From Bacteroidetes bacterium GWF2_40_14 (GTDB lineage: Bacteria; Bacteroidota; Bacteroidia; Bacteroidales; UBA932): DNA of 64,000 bases. The notes beneath the pieces were generated by a model. That model was not told the DNA's origin and searched no databases. It saw nothing but the letters and a program-made list of their open reading frames with translations. The stretch's first letter is position 1; every line of letters starts with the position of its first letter. This document shows, piece by piece, positions 46,426-55,496 of the stretch. The translations under genes were made by a program, and so were the position numbers. The stretch covers positions 62,001-126,000 of the forward strand of contig MEOK01000004.1 of the NCBI GenBank assembly GCA_001769195.1, in the 5' to 3' direction.

Positions 46426-46937
46426 AAAACTTCCTCCTCATTACAGTAGCAGAAATCGAAATAGCTGCAGTTTTTACAAATTTTTGACTTAATTACTTTC
46501 GGACACTCATCGGCACAAATAATATTTTCAATAACTTTTTCATCTTCCTCTATTTTGGCCCTGTCGCTATCGGAAAGATATACCTTGTTTGTTTTTCTGA
46601 GAACAGGATACTCCAGAATTCCAGAAACACCCTCTACACCCATCTTTTCCAGAGTATATATATAAAACTTCAGTTGCCACTCGTGTGCATCCTCAATTTT
46701 ATCAGTCCTTTTAATCTCGTGAATGACCCTGTTCTTCTGATCATAAAAATCAATCTTTATCCCCGCAATTTCTACCTCCTGATACCTCTCTGCCCTTTGT
46801 GGATAAGAATTCTCGTGAATCAGCTTCCCATCATACACAGTGTCAGAAGTATGCTCCATCGCTATTCCATTCGCAAACAACCAAAGCTTGCGATGGCAGA
46901 TGTGGAAGTAGTTGAAGTGAGTGCCGGTGATCAACAT
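46422..46937 (-). CDS. cas4: CRISPR-associated exonuclease Cas4
   Basis: The product has 171 residues. RecB-type nuclease residues D63, E74 and K76 (DFYDQKNRVIHEIKRTD) are present, and the four cysteines expected for the Fe-S cluster are C14, C154, C157 and C163. Cas4 trims prespacers and selects PAM-proximal ends before Cas1-Cas2 integration. It lies 28 bases after cas3 and overlaps cas1. Confidence 0.95.
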   Translation of the reverse strand: MLITGTHFNYFHICHRKLWLFANGIAMEHTSDTVYDGKLIHENSYPQRAERYQEVEIAGIKIDFYDQKNRVIHEIKRTDKIEDAHEWQLKFYIYTLEKMGVEGVSGILEYPVLRKTNKVYLSDSDRAKIEEDEKVIENIICADECPKVIKSKICKNCSYFDFCYCNEEEVL

Positions 46938-46965
46938 AATTTAAAATGGTAAAAGACAATTTATA

Positions 46966-49248
46966 TTATAAATGATTAAAAATTTGGGCAGGTTCTTCAA
47001 TTTCAATTTGAAGACCTAATTCGGAATCATATTTTCGGTCGATGATGTAGTAAGATTGTTCTTTAATTTCATCCTTTCTAAGCAATTGAAATGCTGAAAT
47101 ATCTCGACGAATTCCTTCCTTGGTTATTAACGATGCAAATCGCTGTTTAGTTATAGACACTTTCAAAGATTCAGCATTGATAAACTTGTTTGCTTCCAAA
47201 AGTTCCTGATATTCATTAGTCAATTTAGCTGGGAGAACTTTTACACCATCAAACTGTTTTTCAAATTCTTCTTCACGATGTGAATCATAAATAAATGGAG
47301 CAAGGTTTTCCAAAACGTCTGCTGTCAGATGCGTATAAACTCGGTTGAAATCTTCCTTGTCTTTAACAGACCAATCTGGATAAACCTGATCGATGTACTG
47401 TTGTAAATCAATTTCTGCAACTACACCTGAATTTTGAGATTGTATCTCGCATAGTGCATCCAATGTTCGATTAATGACTTCTTCGTTTTTGTAGATGAAT
47501 TTATCTACCTCATTGCGTTCTGAGAAAACTATGCAATCGCATGGCGAGCGATATTGTCCATTAACACGATGGCGATTAACACGCCCAAAGCGTTGCAGCA
47601 AGGCATCGAGTGGGGCAAGTTCAGTAAATATGACATCATAATCGATATCTAAACTGACCTCAATGGCCTGAGTTCCCACTAAAAGTTTTACTTCTTCTGA
47701 TTTTAATTCTTTTTCTTTTGTGTTTCTGTCAACACCGTTAAAGGCACCATGAAGCAATACCTTCCTATAAGCTTTTAGACTGTTGTAAACGGTTTGTGCT
47801 TGTTTGACCGTATTGCAAACAACCAAAACTTTATTCCCTGTGCCCAAACGTCTCTGAATATCTGCAATATGGTCTGATAGCAATCCTTCCGTCACTTTTA
47901 TGCGGTGACGTATAAATGATTGGTACAATTCCGAATCAGCTCTGATTTCAGTAAAAGTCCCTATTGCTCCAGCAAATTCTTTTTTTAGGAAAGTAGGTAA
48001 AGTGGCTGTCATCAGGCAAACATTGACATTCAGGAATCTGGTCGCAAATTCAATTAACACCTTAATTTGCGCAGTTACTTCGGGATCGTAGGCGTGAATT
48101 TCATCGAAAATGAAATAACCACCGCTCATTTCAAAGATTCCCTTTTCAAATCCTTTCAAACCAAAGATTGATTTCAAAAGTTGAAAAGGTGTTGCCACTT
48201 TTAACGGTGGAACCAACGCGCGGTAACTCTCTTTCAATTCCCGTTTCAGAATTTCATTCTTTATGCTGTACTCTTCTTTTTCGAAAAGGCTTTCAATATA
48301 TTCCGAAAGTTTCCCATGGAGGACACCAACAATTTCATTATTGCCTTGCATCTTTTCATCCAACCGTTCAAACATGGCGTTGATGGAAGCGGTAAAAGGC
48401 AGTATGTAAAATGTTCGTCCTTGCCCATTTTCTCTCAATTGTTTGTGTAACCACATCATTGAAGCTTCGGTTTTGCCGGAACCTGTTGGTGCAGTCAGAA
48501 TAATATTCCCAATGGTTTCCGAAGCTCTCTTTTGATGGAAGTAAGGTGCCCACTTTGTATCATACAAAAAATTAAAATGTTTTTCTTCCAAGATATTCAC
48601 TTTAAAGATTCCAGCCGATGCCGAATGATCACATTGTTTCAAAGCTCCAGCTGCTAAAAGAAGTTCTTGAAAATGGATATTTGCTGTATTAACCGGTTTT
48701 CTGGGATACTCTTTTATTCCGACAAAAGGCGGCACCAATATTCTTGAATCCAATAAAATACCATAATCGTTTAAAAACGACTTGATGAAACTTGCATTCA
48801 ATTTTTCCATCTCTTCTTCCCATACCAATTTCCCATCTTCGGAAAAGGAAAACATATCTTCTCCGTTTTTATAAGAATGTTGGATAAAGTCAAACAAAAA
48901 ATTGAAGTCTTTGTGATGTCCGGCAATAATCAGCTTAAGAAGTAATTTATCATCTTCGGGTAAATCCAGTTGGTTGATCAATGGAACAGAAAATAGTTCA
49001 TGCCGTTGATGATACCAATATCCACTCTTGCCAAGGAGCATTTTCTGAAACTCACTATGTGACTTTCCTAAATCGTGAAATATTATTCCTAAACGCAATA
49101 ACCGCCAAAAACGATTTTCATCATTTATAGGCAATCTGCCAAATGCTTTTCGGAGCGATTCGTACACTCGAAGACATTCATCAATATGTTGTTTCAGTGA
49201 AACAGGAGGTTTCGATTTGGCCAGAACCTCCTGGATTATTGTTGTCAT
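46966..49248 (-). CDS. cas3: CRISPR nuclease-helicase Cas3
   Basis: The product has 760 residues. An N-terminal HD nuclease domain carries H58/D59 in IIFHDLGKSH and HH at 111-112. The superfamily 2 helicase follows: Walker A TAPTGSGKTE (254-260), DEIH box (382-385), LMTATLP, and motif VI QRFGRVNRH. HD and helicase are fused in one chain as usual for I-B. Cas3 is recruited by Cascade to unwind and shred target DNA. The start overlaps the cas5 stop (ATGA). No truncation is seen. Confidence 0.97.
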   Translation of the reverse strand: MTTIIQEVLAKSKPPVSLKQHIDECLRVYESLRKAFGRLPINDENRFWRLLRLGIIFHDLGKSHSEFQKMLLGKSGYWYHQRHELFSVPLINQLDLPEDDKLLLKLIIAGHHKDFNFLFDFIQHSYKNGEDMFSFSEDGKLVWEEEMEKLNASFIKSFLNDYGILLDSRILVPPFVGIKEYPRKPVNTANIHFQELLLAAGALKQCDHSASAGIFKVNILEEKHFNFLYDTKWAPYFHQKRASETIGNIILTAPTGSGKTEASMMWLHKQLRENGQGRTFYILPFTASINAMFERLDEKMQGNNEIVGVLHGKLSEYIESLFEKEEYSIKNEILKRELKESYRALVPPLKVATPFQLLKSIFGLKGFEKGIFEMSGGYFIFDEIHAYDPEVTAQIKVLIEFATRFLNVNVCLMTATLPTFLKKEFAGAIGTFTEIRADSELYQSFIRHRIKVTEGLLSDHIADIQRRLGTGNKVLVVCNTVKQAQTVYNSLKAYRKVLLHGAFNGVDRNTKEKELKSEEVKLLVGTQAIEVSLDIDYDVIFTELAPLDALLQRFGRVNRHRVNGQYRSPCDCIVFSERNEVDKFIYKNEEVINRTLDALCEIQSQNSGVVAEIDLQQYIDQVYPDWSVKDKEDFNRVYTHLTADVLENLAPFIYDSHREEEFEKQFDGVKVLPAKLTNEYQELLEANKFINAESLKVSITKQRFASLITKEGIRRDISAFQLLRKDEIKEQSYYIIDRKYDSELGLQIEIEEPAQIFNHL

Positions 49249-49904
49249 ACTTCAAACTTGTGAAAGAAAATATCACTATCGAATTCTCCCAATTCAGACC
49301 TAAATCCGGTTAGTTGTGAGTTGACCGGATTGTTGTAAGAGATTACTGAGTATGGCTCGGTTCCCATATTTTTGCGGGGAATCGTGTTACTGAAGTATTT
49401 AGGTAAAGCCTGAATTTGACCAGGCAAATAGTTCCCATTGAAAGGAACAACCTGCCCTGATATGCGGGCTTTGCTTACTTCCTGCAATTCCACTTCCTTG
49501 ATACTTTCGATTCCTGCCAAATCGCTACTACGTCCCAAAAGAAGTTGGTAAGCAGGTTGCTGAAAACATGAAACTAATTCTTCATCTACAAGAAATAAGA
49601 AAAGACGACAATCATATAGAAACTCTCGTTGAATTACATTTGACTTGACCGCATTGTCTGGATAATTTCTGTCATTTGCCTTGATTTGATAGATTGTTTC
49701 CAGATCTATGGTTTTTATTTTAAAGTCAAAATAATAGCCCAACTCAATTTCTCGGTTCTCCAAATACTTTCCTGATGCTGCATTGATCAAGCCCATTACC
49801 GTACTCACAGGCGGAACCTCAAGCGTAGGTTGAAAACCCGAGATCAGATTGGGATACCTAAAGCTCGATGTCCACGAGTTTAATTTTATACGGAATGCTT
49901 TCAT
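49245..49904 (-). CDS. cas5: Cascade subunit Cas5 (type I-B)
   Basis: The product has 219 residues. It begins with the RAMP strand MKAFRIKLNSWTSSFRYPN and has the family-typical TLEVPPVSTVMGLINAASG segment. Cas5 binds the 5' handle of the crRNA and caps the Cas7 backbone. It lies between cas7 and cas3 with one-base and four-base overlaps, as in cst-type (TNEAP) loci. Confidence 0.92.
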   Translation of the reverse strand: MKAFRIKLNSWTSSFRYPNLISGFQPTLEVPPVSTVMGLINAASGKYLENREIELGYYFDFKIKTIDLETIYQIKANDRNYPDNAVKSNVIQREFLYDCRLFLFLVDEELVSCFQQPAYQLLLGRSSDLAGIESIKEVELQEVSKARISGQVVPFNGNYLPGQIQALPKYFSNTIPRKNMGTEPYSVISYNNPVNSQLTGFRSELGEFDSDIFFHKFEV

Positions 49905-51004
49905 TATTCAATCTGGGATTTCATCTGTTCGCAATATTGATCTATAGCTTCATTTACAGAAAGAACTTTCACAACAGGAATATCTGACATGGTCTTCAGT
50001 GATTCAAGTTGGGTTGAAATCTCATCCATAAAACCACTTCGGCGACCAATAAATACTGAGCCATCGAAAGTGTATTTGTAATCTTTCAAGACTTCAACCA
50101 GTCCATCAAAATTGAAAATGACTTCTTCATCATTGCGCTCTTTATTACCACCAACCACATGACTGAATGGATGATTACCTGTATTTGTTGATGCCAGAAT
50201 AATAAATTTAGGAGTGACATCCCCCATATTATTGGTTTGCATAGCACCGCCCGAGATAGTCTTAAGTGCCTGGATTGTATCTTTTGCTCTTTGCTCGCGA
50301 GTTCCTTTAGCCAGTCGGATCAATTTTTTCGGATTTCCTTTTTCATCGAGTACAAAAGGATCGTCAATTTCTTCTGCTCCATCCTTAATAGCTTCTTCTT
50401 GCAACACTATAGAAAGGTTCTTGTATCCAGTTCGATCATAATTTGAGAATGTTCCAACCATTGAAAGATCTAAACTAAACATACCCTTCATGATTGCGCA
50501 ATATTCCTGTTTTTCGTAAGGAACGGCATCACCCTGTTGGCGCGACATGCTCGACCAATTTTGTTCAGGCCTGACACTGGCGGCCGAAATGATTGCAGAG
50601 TTTTTTAAAGGAGAAACACGAGTTACAGTTACGTTAGTCATTTTGGTGTTACCTCTTGCATCTTTAACGGGTTCTCCGTTTTCATCCAATAAAGTATCTT
50701 TTGCAGCGCGCATATAGCCAAAAATATCATCATCGGGGAATTTCAACGGGTCGGCATTGGTAAATGCAATTTTCCCATCACGGGTAATAGGCGACAGATT
50801 CCATCCTGCATTTTTCTGTAAGGCCTCGCGCCACCAATACCGCCAGGCCTGACCTGATACATATACATAACTGCGTCCGTTCTTACGGATCGATTTGGTT
50901 GCAATTGCATTGTCATTATTACTTTGGGTGTTTTTTCCGGCATTGTTTAATGCCACAACATCTACGTCAATCAATACAAATCCTTGGGCCTTGATATTTT
51001 TCAT
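49904..51004 (-). CDS. cas7: Cascade backbone Cas7 (Cst2/DevR family)
   Basis: The product has 366 residues. A RAMP-like start (IKAQGFVLIDVDVVALNNAG) is followed by the SIRKNGRSYVYVSGQAWRYWWRE segment typical of Cst2/DevR proteins, and SGGAMQTNNMGDVTPKFIILAS. Cas7 forms the helical filament along the crRNA spacer. It lies six bases after cas8 and overlaps the cas5 start by one base. Confidence 0.94.
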   Translation of the reverse strand: MKNIKAQGFVLIDVDVVALNNAGKNTQSNNDNAIATKSIRKNGRSYVYVSGQAWRYWWREALQKNAGWNLSPITRDGKIAFTNADPLKFPDDDIFGYMRAAKDTLLDENGEPVKDARGNTKMTNVTVTRVSPLKNSAIISAASVRPEQNWSSMSRQQGDAVPYEKQEYCAIMKGMFSLDLSMVGTFSNYDRTGYKNLSIVLQEEAIKDGAEEIDDPFVLDEKGNPKKLIRLAKGTREQRAKDTIQALKTISGGAMQTNNMGDVTPKFIILASTNTGNHPFSHVVGGNKERNDEEVIFNFDGLVEVLKDYKYTFDGSVFIGRRSGFMDEISTQLESLKTMSDIPVVKVLSVNEAIDQYCEQMKSQIE

Positions 51005-51010
51005 GATTTA

Positions 51011-52441
51011 TTAGGTTAATTTGTTAATATCTTCATCTTCAACTGTTGATTCTAATTCAATTTTCAATTCTTCGGAAATTAAATTCCTTTCATGCAATTC
51101 CTGATAAATGGCAATGAGCAAAAGGTCTCTAATCTCAGCCCAATAAGATCCATCTGGGAAAAGGTAATTTACGTAATCATCTATGGAAACTATTGGTTTT
51201 TCACTATTAGCTAAATAGTTTGCTACAACTATATCTTTTAAAATAAATCGTCTTAGGACAGCTGCATTTTTGGCGCCATCCAAAGCTTTAATCCGTTTTT
51301 TGATCTTGCCGGCATCTTCTTCTCGTACAAGGAATGCGGCTAATTCTTTGATTTTGTTAATTGTTTCTTTTTTCATACCTATAATGTTATTTTGATAGAT
51401 TGATACTATTTCAAAATTGAATGGATGTTGACGTGACCATCGTAGAATTTCTGGCCTGATATTTTCGTCTACTAAAAGTTTATGGTAAATCTGGTTAAAC
51501 CATTGTCGATATTCATTCTTATCAGTGGTCTCGGTTTCTTTTGATTTTGCCAGTTCAAATTTTTCTGTTTGAAGATTGTACTTTGCCCCCTTGTGTTGGC
51601 CATCGAAATAGTGTGATAGAACAAATTTCTGCCAATCCTCACGAAACTTAGGATGTAAACACGTTCTGTAAAAAAGAAAAACTTTCTCCGGGAGTTGATA
51701 TATCTGAATTTCTGGACTTGCGCCGAAATTTGTAAAAAGATAAAGTGTCAATGATGGTAATGCGGTTGCTTCCCTAAAATCCTGAAGTTGGGAAAGCGTG
51801 TAATCAATGAAGTCGAAAATGGCATTAGCTGGCTTATTGAAGTCAGATTTTGCCACTCCTTCAGAAAGACCAATTCCAATTTCATGGAGGTTCTTTTCAA
51901 CAGTGAACGTTACAAACAAGTTGCTCAGTTTTTGATCACTGCTTTGCATCAAACTGATTCTTCCTTGTAATTGTTGGCAAGCAAACGGTACAAAGTGAAT
52001 CCTGATTAGTGCTTCCTTTGAAAGGGAAATTCCTTTCTGAAAAAAGTGATGAAAATTGATTAAAGTTCCTGAACCCGTCATAATTGAGTTATCGCGCCCG
52101 CCAAAAAACAACTTGGTTTCTCGTCCAGTAAAACGACAGTAACCAACTTCAGAAGGTTCGGTTTCATTAATCAAAGCATCAAAATACTTTAATGTCTCTT
52201 CTGTCTTTCGTGATCCTTGAAAAGCAGGTTGGGTAATCTTTGAATTAAGAAAAAAGGCATTCAATTTTCCGCTCCATTTCTCAACGTAGATTTTAGTGAT
52301 GTAGTCGATTAGCTCCAAAATATCTTTTTCGGGGAATTTCTCTGAAAGATATTCAATGGCAAAACCGCCTGCGTCGGCAAACGGGTCACCTGTTGGTCTT
52401 GTCAACCATTCGTAATTTAAAGTTTTATAGTTTTGCTTCAT
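51011..52441 (-). CDS. cas8b: Cascade large subunit Cas8 (Cst1-like, type I-B)
   Basis: The ATG at 52441 (476 residues) is preferred to one at 52474. The start (WLTRPTGDPFADAGGFAIEYL) is typical of the Cst1 group. Cst1 proteins usually have two CXXC pairs; here only single cysteines remain at the likely places (C102 in YCRFTG, C155 in ACQQLQG), so zinc binding is doubtful. Cas8 recognises the PAM and recruits Cas3. Identity is strengthened by its place between cas6 and cas7. Confidence 0.9.
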   Translation of the reverse strand: MKQNYKTLNYEWLTRPTGDPFADAGGFAIEYLSEKFPEKDILELIDYITKIYVEKWSGKLNAFFLNSKITQPAFQGSRKTEETLKYFDALINETEPSEVGYCRFTGRETKLFFGGRDNSIMTGSGTLINFHHFFQKGISLSKEALIRIHFVPFACQQLQGRISLMQSSDQKLSNLFVTFTVEKNLHEIGIGLSEGVAKSDFNKPANAIFDFIDYTLSQLQDFREATALPSLTLYLFTNFGASPEIQIYQLPEKVFLFYRTCLHPKFREDWQKFVLSHYFDGQHKGAKYNLQTEKFELAKSKETETTDKNEYRQWFNQIYHKLLVDENIRPEILRWSRQHPFNFEIVSIYQNNIIGMKKETINKIKELAAFLVREEDAGKIKKRIKALDGAKNAAVLRRFILKDIVVANYLANSEKPIVSIDDYVNYLFPDGSYWAEIRDLLLIAIYQELHERNLISEELKIELESTVEDEDINKLT

Positions 52442-52497
52442 ATTATAATAGATGAAAAATGCGTTTAATCCCAAAAAAGCTTATTCACTTAAATTAT

Positions 52498-53271
52498 TTA
52501 CACTCCTTCCACGCACCCGAACCCTTGGCTCCCCAGTCTCCCGAATCCCCCGTAGTACCCAACCTCAATCAGCTCCCTGCTTCCGGTTATCTCAAAGGTG
52601 AAGTTGTATGCTCTTATTTTGGTCATCTGAGGAGTTCCTGATTTTATCTCAATAAGTTTAGACATTGGTTGTCCGATAATCCGGATTTTTGTATCAGGAC
52701 AATTGTCTGCTACCTCTTTATTTTGAAATGCCCGATACTTCTCTAAGAGATTTGAATGTAAAAGCTGACTATAATTTTCTGCATTGGGCGCGATATGTTT
52801 TGGATAACCTTGAATTGGATCCTCTTCATCTACAAATAGCGGGGAAATTGTTTTGAATGTCATTCTTTCTCTAATCTCAATTTTGGGAAGACTAATGATT
52901 TCAGAAACTTCTAAAACGACCTGTGAGAATTTGTCTCCAATAATTGCTCTTCTTTCTTTGAACAATCCTGTAATAAAAGGGCTAATAGCTTCATCCGGAA
53001 GGAATGAGATAATCAACTTTACACTGTTTGAAAGGATGTCGATTCGATCGCCGGAAATTTTATAAAAAGGAATAATCAAATTTGAAAATGTGAACAATTT
53101 AAAAGGTTTTTCCTTGGATTTATATCCCTTGAAATGGAGCCATTCGGAGAAAATGGGATCACCTTCATTGAGCACTTTATATATCCAAGAAGAGAGTTCA
53201 TACTGATAATTTATCGGTAATTGAGACCCTTTCTCATTTTTACTGATTTTTAGAGTGATTTCAAATCTCAT
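52498..53271 (-). CDS. cas6: crRNA-processing endonuclease Cas6
   Basis: The product has 257 residues and two ferredoxin-like RAMP domains. The C-terminal Gly-rich loop GFGRLGSQGFGCVEG (about 241-255) is the family signature. Cas6 would cut within each repeat to leave the ATTGAAAC handle. It is the first gene of the cas operon, with a good promoter just upstream, and is followed after 56 bases by cas8. Confidence 0.94.
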   Translation of the reverse strand: MRFEITLKISKNEKGSQLPINYQYELSSWIYKVLNEGDPIFSEWLHFKGYKSKEKPFKLFTFSNLIIPFYKISGDRIDILSNSVKLIISFLPDEAISPFITGLFKERRAIIGDKFSQVVLEVSEIISLPKIEIRERMTFKTISPLFVDEEDPIQGYPKHIAPNAENYSQLLHSNLLEKYRAFQNKEVADNCPDTKIRIIGQPMSKLIEIKSGTPQMTKIRAYNFTFEITGSRELIEVGYYGGFGRLGSQGFGCVEGV

Positions 53272-53287
53272 TTCTGCAATTTTGCTT

Positions 53288-53319
53288 TAAAGTTATAGTA
53301 AATAATCTTCATTATCAAG
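53288..53319 (-). promoter_or_regulatory. Promoter of the cas operon
   Basis: On the minus strand CTTG (53319-53316), 20 bases, then TAACTTTA (53295-53288). Same -33 box and spacing as the tolC operon promoter. Predicted start is about 10 bases before the cas6 ATG at 53271. Confidence 0.6.
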
Positions 53320-53457
53320 CATATAAGTAAGCTTATTTTTCTGCTTTTTCTTTCGATTATCTAACCTTATAATTTATTTATGCAATTATAAACCATGACA
53401 GTGACAACTTGTGACAATAAGGAAATCATTGAGAGGACTTTGCAACCTCTACCGAGT

Positions 53458-53608
53458 GGACCTTGCCGCAGTTTTGCGCAAGTAATTAATTGGTAGTTAT
53501 TTAGAGAGCGCATTTTTTCAATAAGGCTTTTCGAGGAATCTATTTCTGAAAAGTCTTATTGTTATTATGCACATAATGTGACAATTGCACAAAACTGTGG
53601 CAAGGTCC
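53458..53608. mobile_element. MITE-like inverted-repeat element, copy 1
   Basis: This 151-bp element has terminal inverted repeats GGACCTTGCCGCAGTTTTGC and GCACAAAACTGTGGCAAGGT plus CC. An inner inverted repeat (AATAAGGCTTTT and AAAAGTCTTATT) gives a nested hairpin. It has no coding capacity. It is nearly identical to 59550-59700, also 151 bp. No clear target-site duplication is seen. It lies 139 bases upstream of the cas promoter. The transposase is not in the window. Confidence 0.85.
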
Positions 53609-53664
53609 ATCATGGTATTTTGTAAGGTAAATAGCTGTCAATATGTAAACCGAATCAATAATAA

Positions 53665-53695
53665 TTTGTAAAGTGATCTGATTTTTTTAACTTTA
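53665..53695 (+). promoter_or_regulatory. Promoter of the DUF4143 ATPase gene
   Basis: TTTG (53665-53668), 19 bases, then TAACTTTA (53688-53695), close to the Bacteroidota consensus. The ATG at 53710 lies 14 bases further, so the leader would be very short. Confidence 0.5.
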
Positions 53696-53709
53696 CAAAA
53701 AAATAATTT

Positions 53710-54963
53710 ATGCCTTATTATCCAAGAATTGTAGAATCTGATATAGAGCGCAAATTGAGAGCTTCAGGTGCTTTATTAATAAAAGGGCCTAAGTCGTGTG
53801 GCAAGACAGAAACAGCAAAACAATTTGCGAAAAGCATTTTACAGGTAGATAGAGATGAGCAGGTACCTGTAGTAATGAGTATTGATCCTGGAATATTATT
53901 GACCGGAGCTACTCCCCGTTTACTTGATGAATGGCAGGAACAACCAAAATTGTGGAATTATGTCCGCCATGAAGTTGATGACAGAAAGGAGAAAGGACAA
54001 TTTATCCTTACAGGATCTGCAAATCCAGACGAAGAGATAAAACTGCATAGCGGAGCAGGGCGTTTTACTGTAGTCGAAATGCAAACAATGACATGGCAAG
54101 AGATGGGATACTCTTCTGGTCAGATTAGCGTAAAGCAACTTTTGAAAGGGGAACCACTTTCATTTATTGACACTGACCTTTCGGTTGAGTTGATTATTGA
54201 ACGCATGATAAAAGGGGGTTGGCCTGCTTTGATCAATGTGTCTCTGGAAGATGCTATCTTATTGAATAGGAGTTATATTGATTTATTGGCAGAGACAGAT
54301 ATGAGCAGGGTCTCAAATGTAAAAAGAGATCCACAGAAAATTCGTTCATTGCTTCGTTCCATTGCCCGAAATATTTCTACATTGGTTGACAACTCCACAT
54401 TGGGAAAAGATATTAAATCAATTGAAGATGCAGATATTTCCCGACCGACAATAATTGAATATCTGGATGCATTGTCCAGATTGATGATTTTTGAAGAACA
54501 ACCAGCGTTTAATACCCATATAAGATCGGCAAATTCTTTGAGGAAATCTCCAAAACGGCATTTCTGTGATGTTTCACTTGCAATTGCAGCATTGAAACTG
54601 ACAAAAGAGGCATTGATGAGAGATTTAAAGTTTTGTGGTTTCCTGTTTGAATCGCTTGTATATCATGATTTGAAAATGTATGCACAAGCCAGTGATGCCC
54701 AGGCTTATCATTATAAGGATTCGACAGAATTGGAAATCGATGCCATTATTCAACAAAGTGGCGGTGCGTGGGCAGCATTCGAAGTAAAACTCGGCGTAGG
54801 CATGCATGACGAGGCAGCAAATAATTTATTGAAGCTAAATAGTATAATTGACACGAAAAAATCCTCAAAGCCAGCCTCATTAAATATAATAACCGGCGCG
54901 GGAATGAGTTACACCAGACCAGACGGGGTAAATGTGATTTCGTTGGCTTCGCTTGGGAGGTAG
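53710..54963 (+). CDS. AAA_14/DUF4143 ATPase, intact
   Basis: The product has 417 residues. The N-terminal AAA ATPase has Walker A GPKSCGKT (26-33) and sensor-like FILTGSANPD. The DUF4143 region (about 205-375) has the pattern MSRVSNVKRDPQKIRSLLRS, and the nuclease-like end has STELEIDAIIQQ..AWAAFEVKLG. These proteins are widespread in Bacteroidota, often near mobile or defence regions, and their role is unproven. It has its own promoter and lies beside the cas operon in divergent orientation. Remnants of relatives lie at 42241 and 55204. Confidence 0.88.
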   Translation: MPYYPRIVESDIERKLRASGALLIKGPKSCGKTETAKQFAKSILQVDRDEQVPVVMSIDPGILLTGATPRLLDEWQEQPKLWNYVRHEVDDRKEKGQFILTGSANPDEEIKLHSGAGRFTVVEMQTMTWQEMGYSSGQISVKQLLKGEPLSFIDTDLSVELIIERMIKGGWPALINVSLEDAILLNRSYIDLLAETDMSRVSNVKRDPQKIRSLLRSIARNISTLVDNSTLGKDIKSIEDADISRPTIIEYLDALSRLMIFEEQPAFNTHIRSANSLRKSPKRHFCDVSLAIAALKLTKEALMRDLKFCGFLFESLVYHDLKMYAQASDAQAYHYKDSTELEIDAIIQQSGGAWAAFEVKLGVGMHDEAANNLLKLNSIIDTKKSSKPASLNIITGAGMSYTRPDGVNVISLASLGR

Positions 54964-55203
54964 GACAAGGCAAGATAACATCTCTTCTAAAGACAAACAA
55001 ACCTTTTCAGACAACGACATCCCAACCTTGTTTAATGACAGGTATAGATACGTTGGGATTTGCTTTCAAATTATATCTTTGACCTATTGATAAACAGAGA
55101 TATCTTATTTTAACTGGCAGTTGACGTCTTATAAATTGCGTATTGCCTTGTATTTAGTGCAAAATCAGGTCATTTTCGCCTTGTATTTTTTACATAGCAG
55201 ATA

Positions 55204-55476
55204 TCAAACGTCAATAAGATCTAAATAATTCTCCTTGTTAATAACTGTATAACTGGCATTTGGATATGCTCCGGCGAAAGCAGTGGAAATTTTGGATTTA
55301 TTCTCTCCCCACTTGAATTCATATGCCAGGAGTGAGCCCTGTGATTCGACAATCAAATCAATCTCTTGCCCAAACCCCGTATTATAGTTTCGTTTAATTA
55401 ATTCCCCAATTAGATAATTCTCCCACAAGGCACCAGTATCATCCCTTGTGGCCAACGGAGAAAAGTTGCCAATTGA
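55204..55476 (-). pseudogene. C-terminal remnant of another DUF4143 ATPase
   Basis: The minus strand reads SIGNFSPLATRDDTGALWEN and on to GQEIDLIVESQGSLLAYEFK, the conserved C-terminal part of DUF4143 proteins, to a stop at 55204. It is preceded in frame by a TAG at 55479-55477 and has no ATPase domain. A TTG at 55455 could start an 83-residue fragment, but the family context shows a truncated relic. Its sequence differs from the remnant at 42241. Confidence 0.8.
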
Positions 55477-55496
55477 CTAAATTTATATAAAAATCG

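Larger units (their letters stand above)
53272..53709. other. Divergent intergenic region upstream of cas operon
   Basis: This gap of 438 bases holds no gene. It contains the cas promoter (53288-53319), a 151-bp MITE-like element (53458-53608) and the promoter of the DUF4143 ATPase (53665-53695). Just before the MITE, AGGACTTTGCAA (53434-53445) resembles its end and may be a relic of another copy. Confidence 0.7.

Noticed and set aside
55204-55455. 83-residue protein as a functional small gene
   Set aside because: Its sequence is the inside of a DUF4143 C-terminus with a stop just upstream in frame, so it is a relic.
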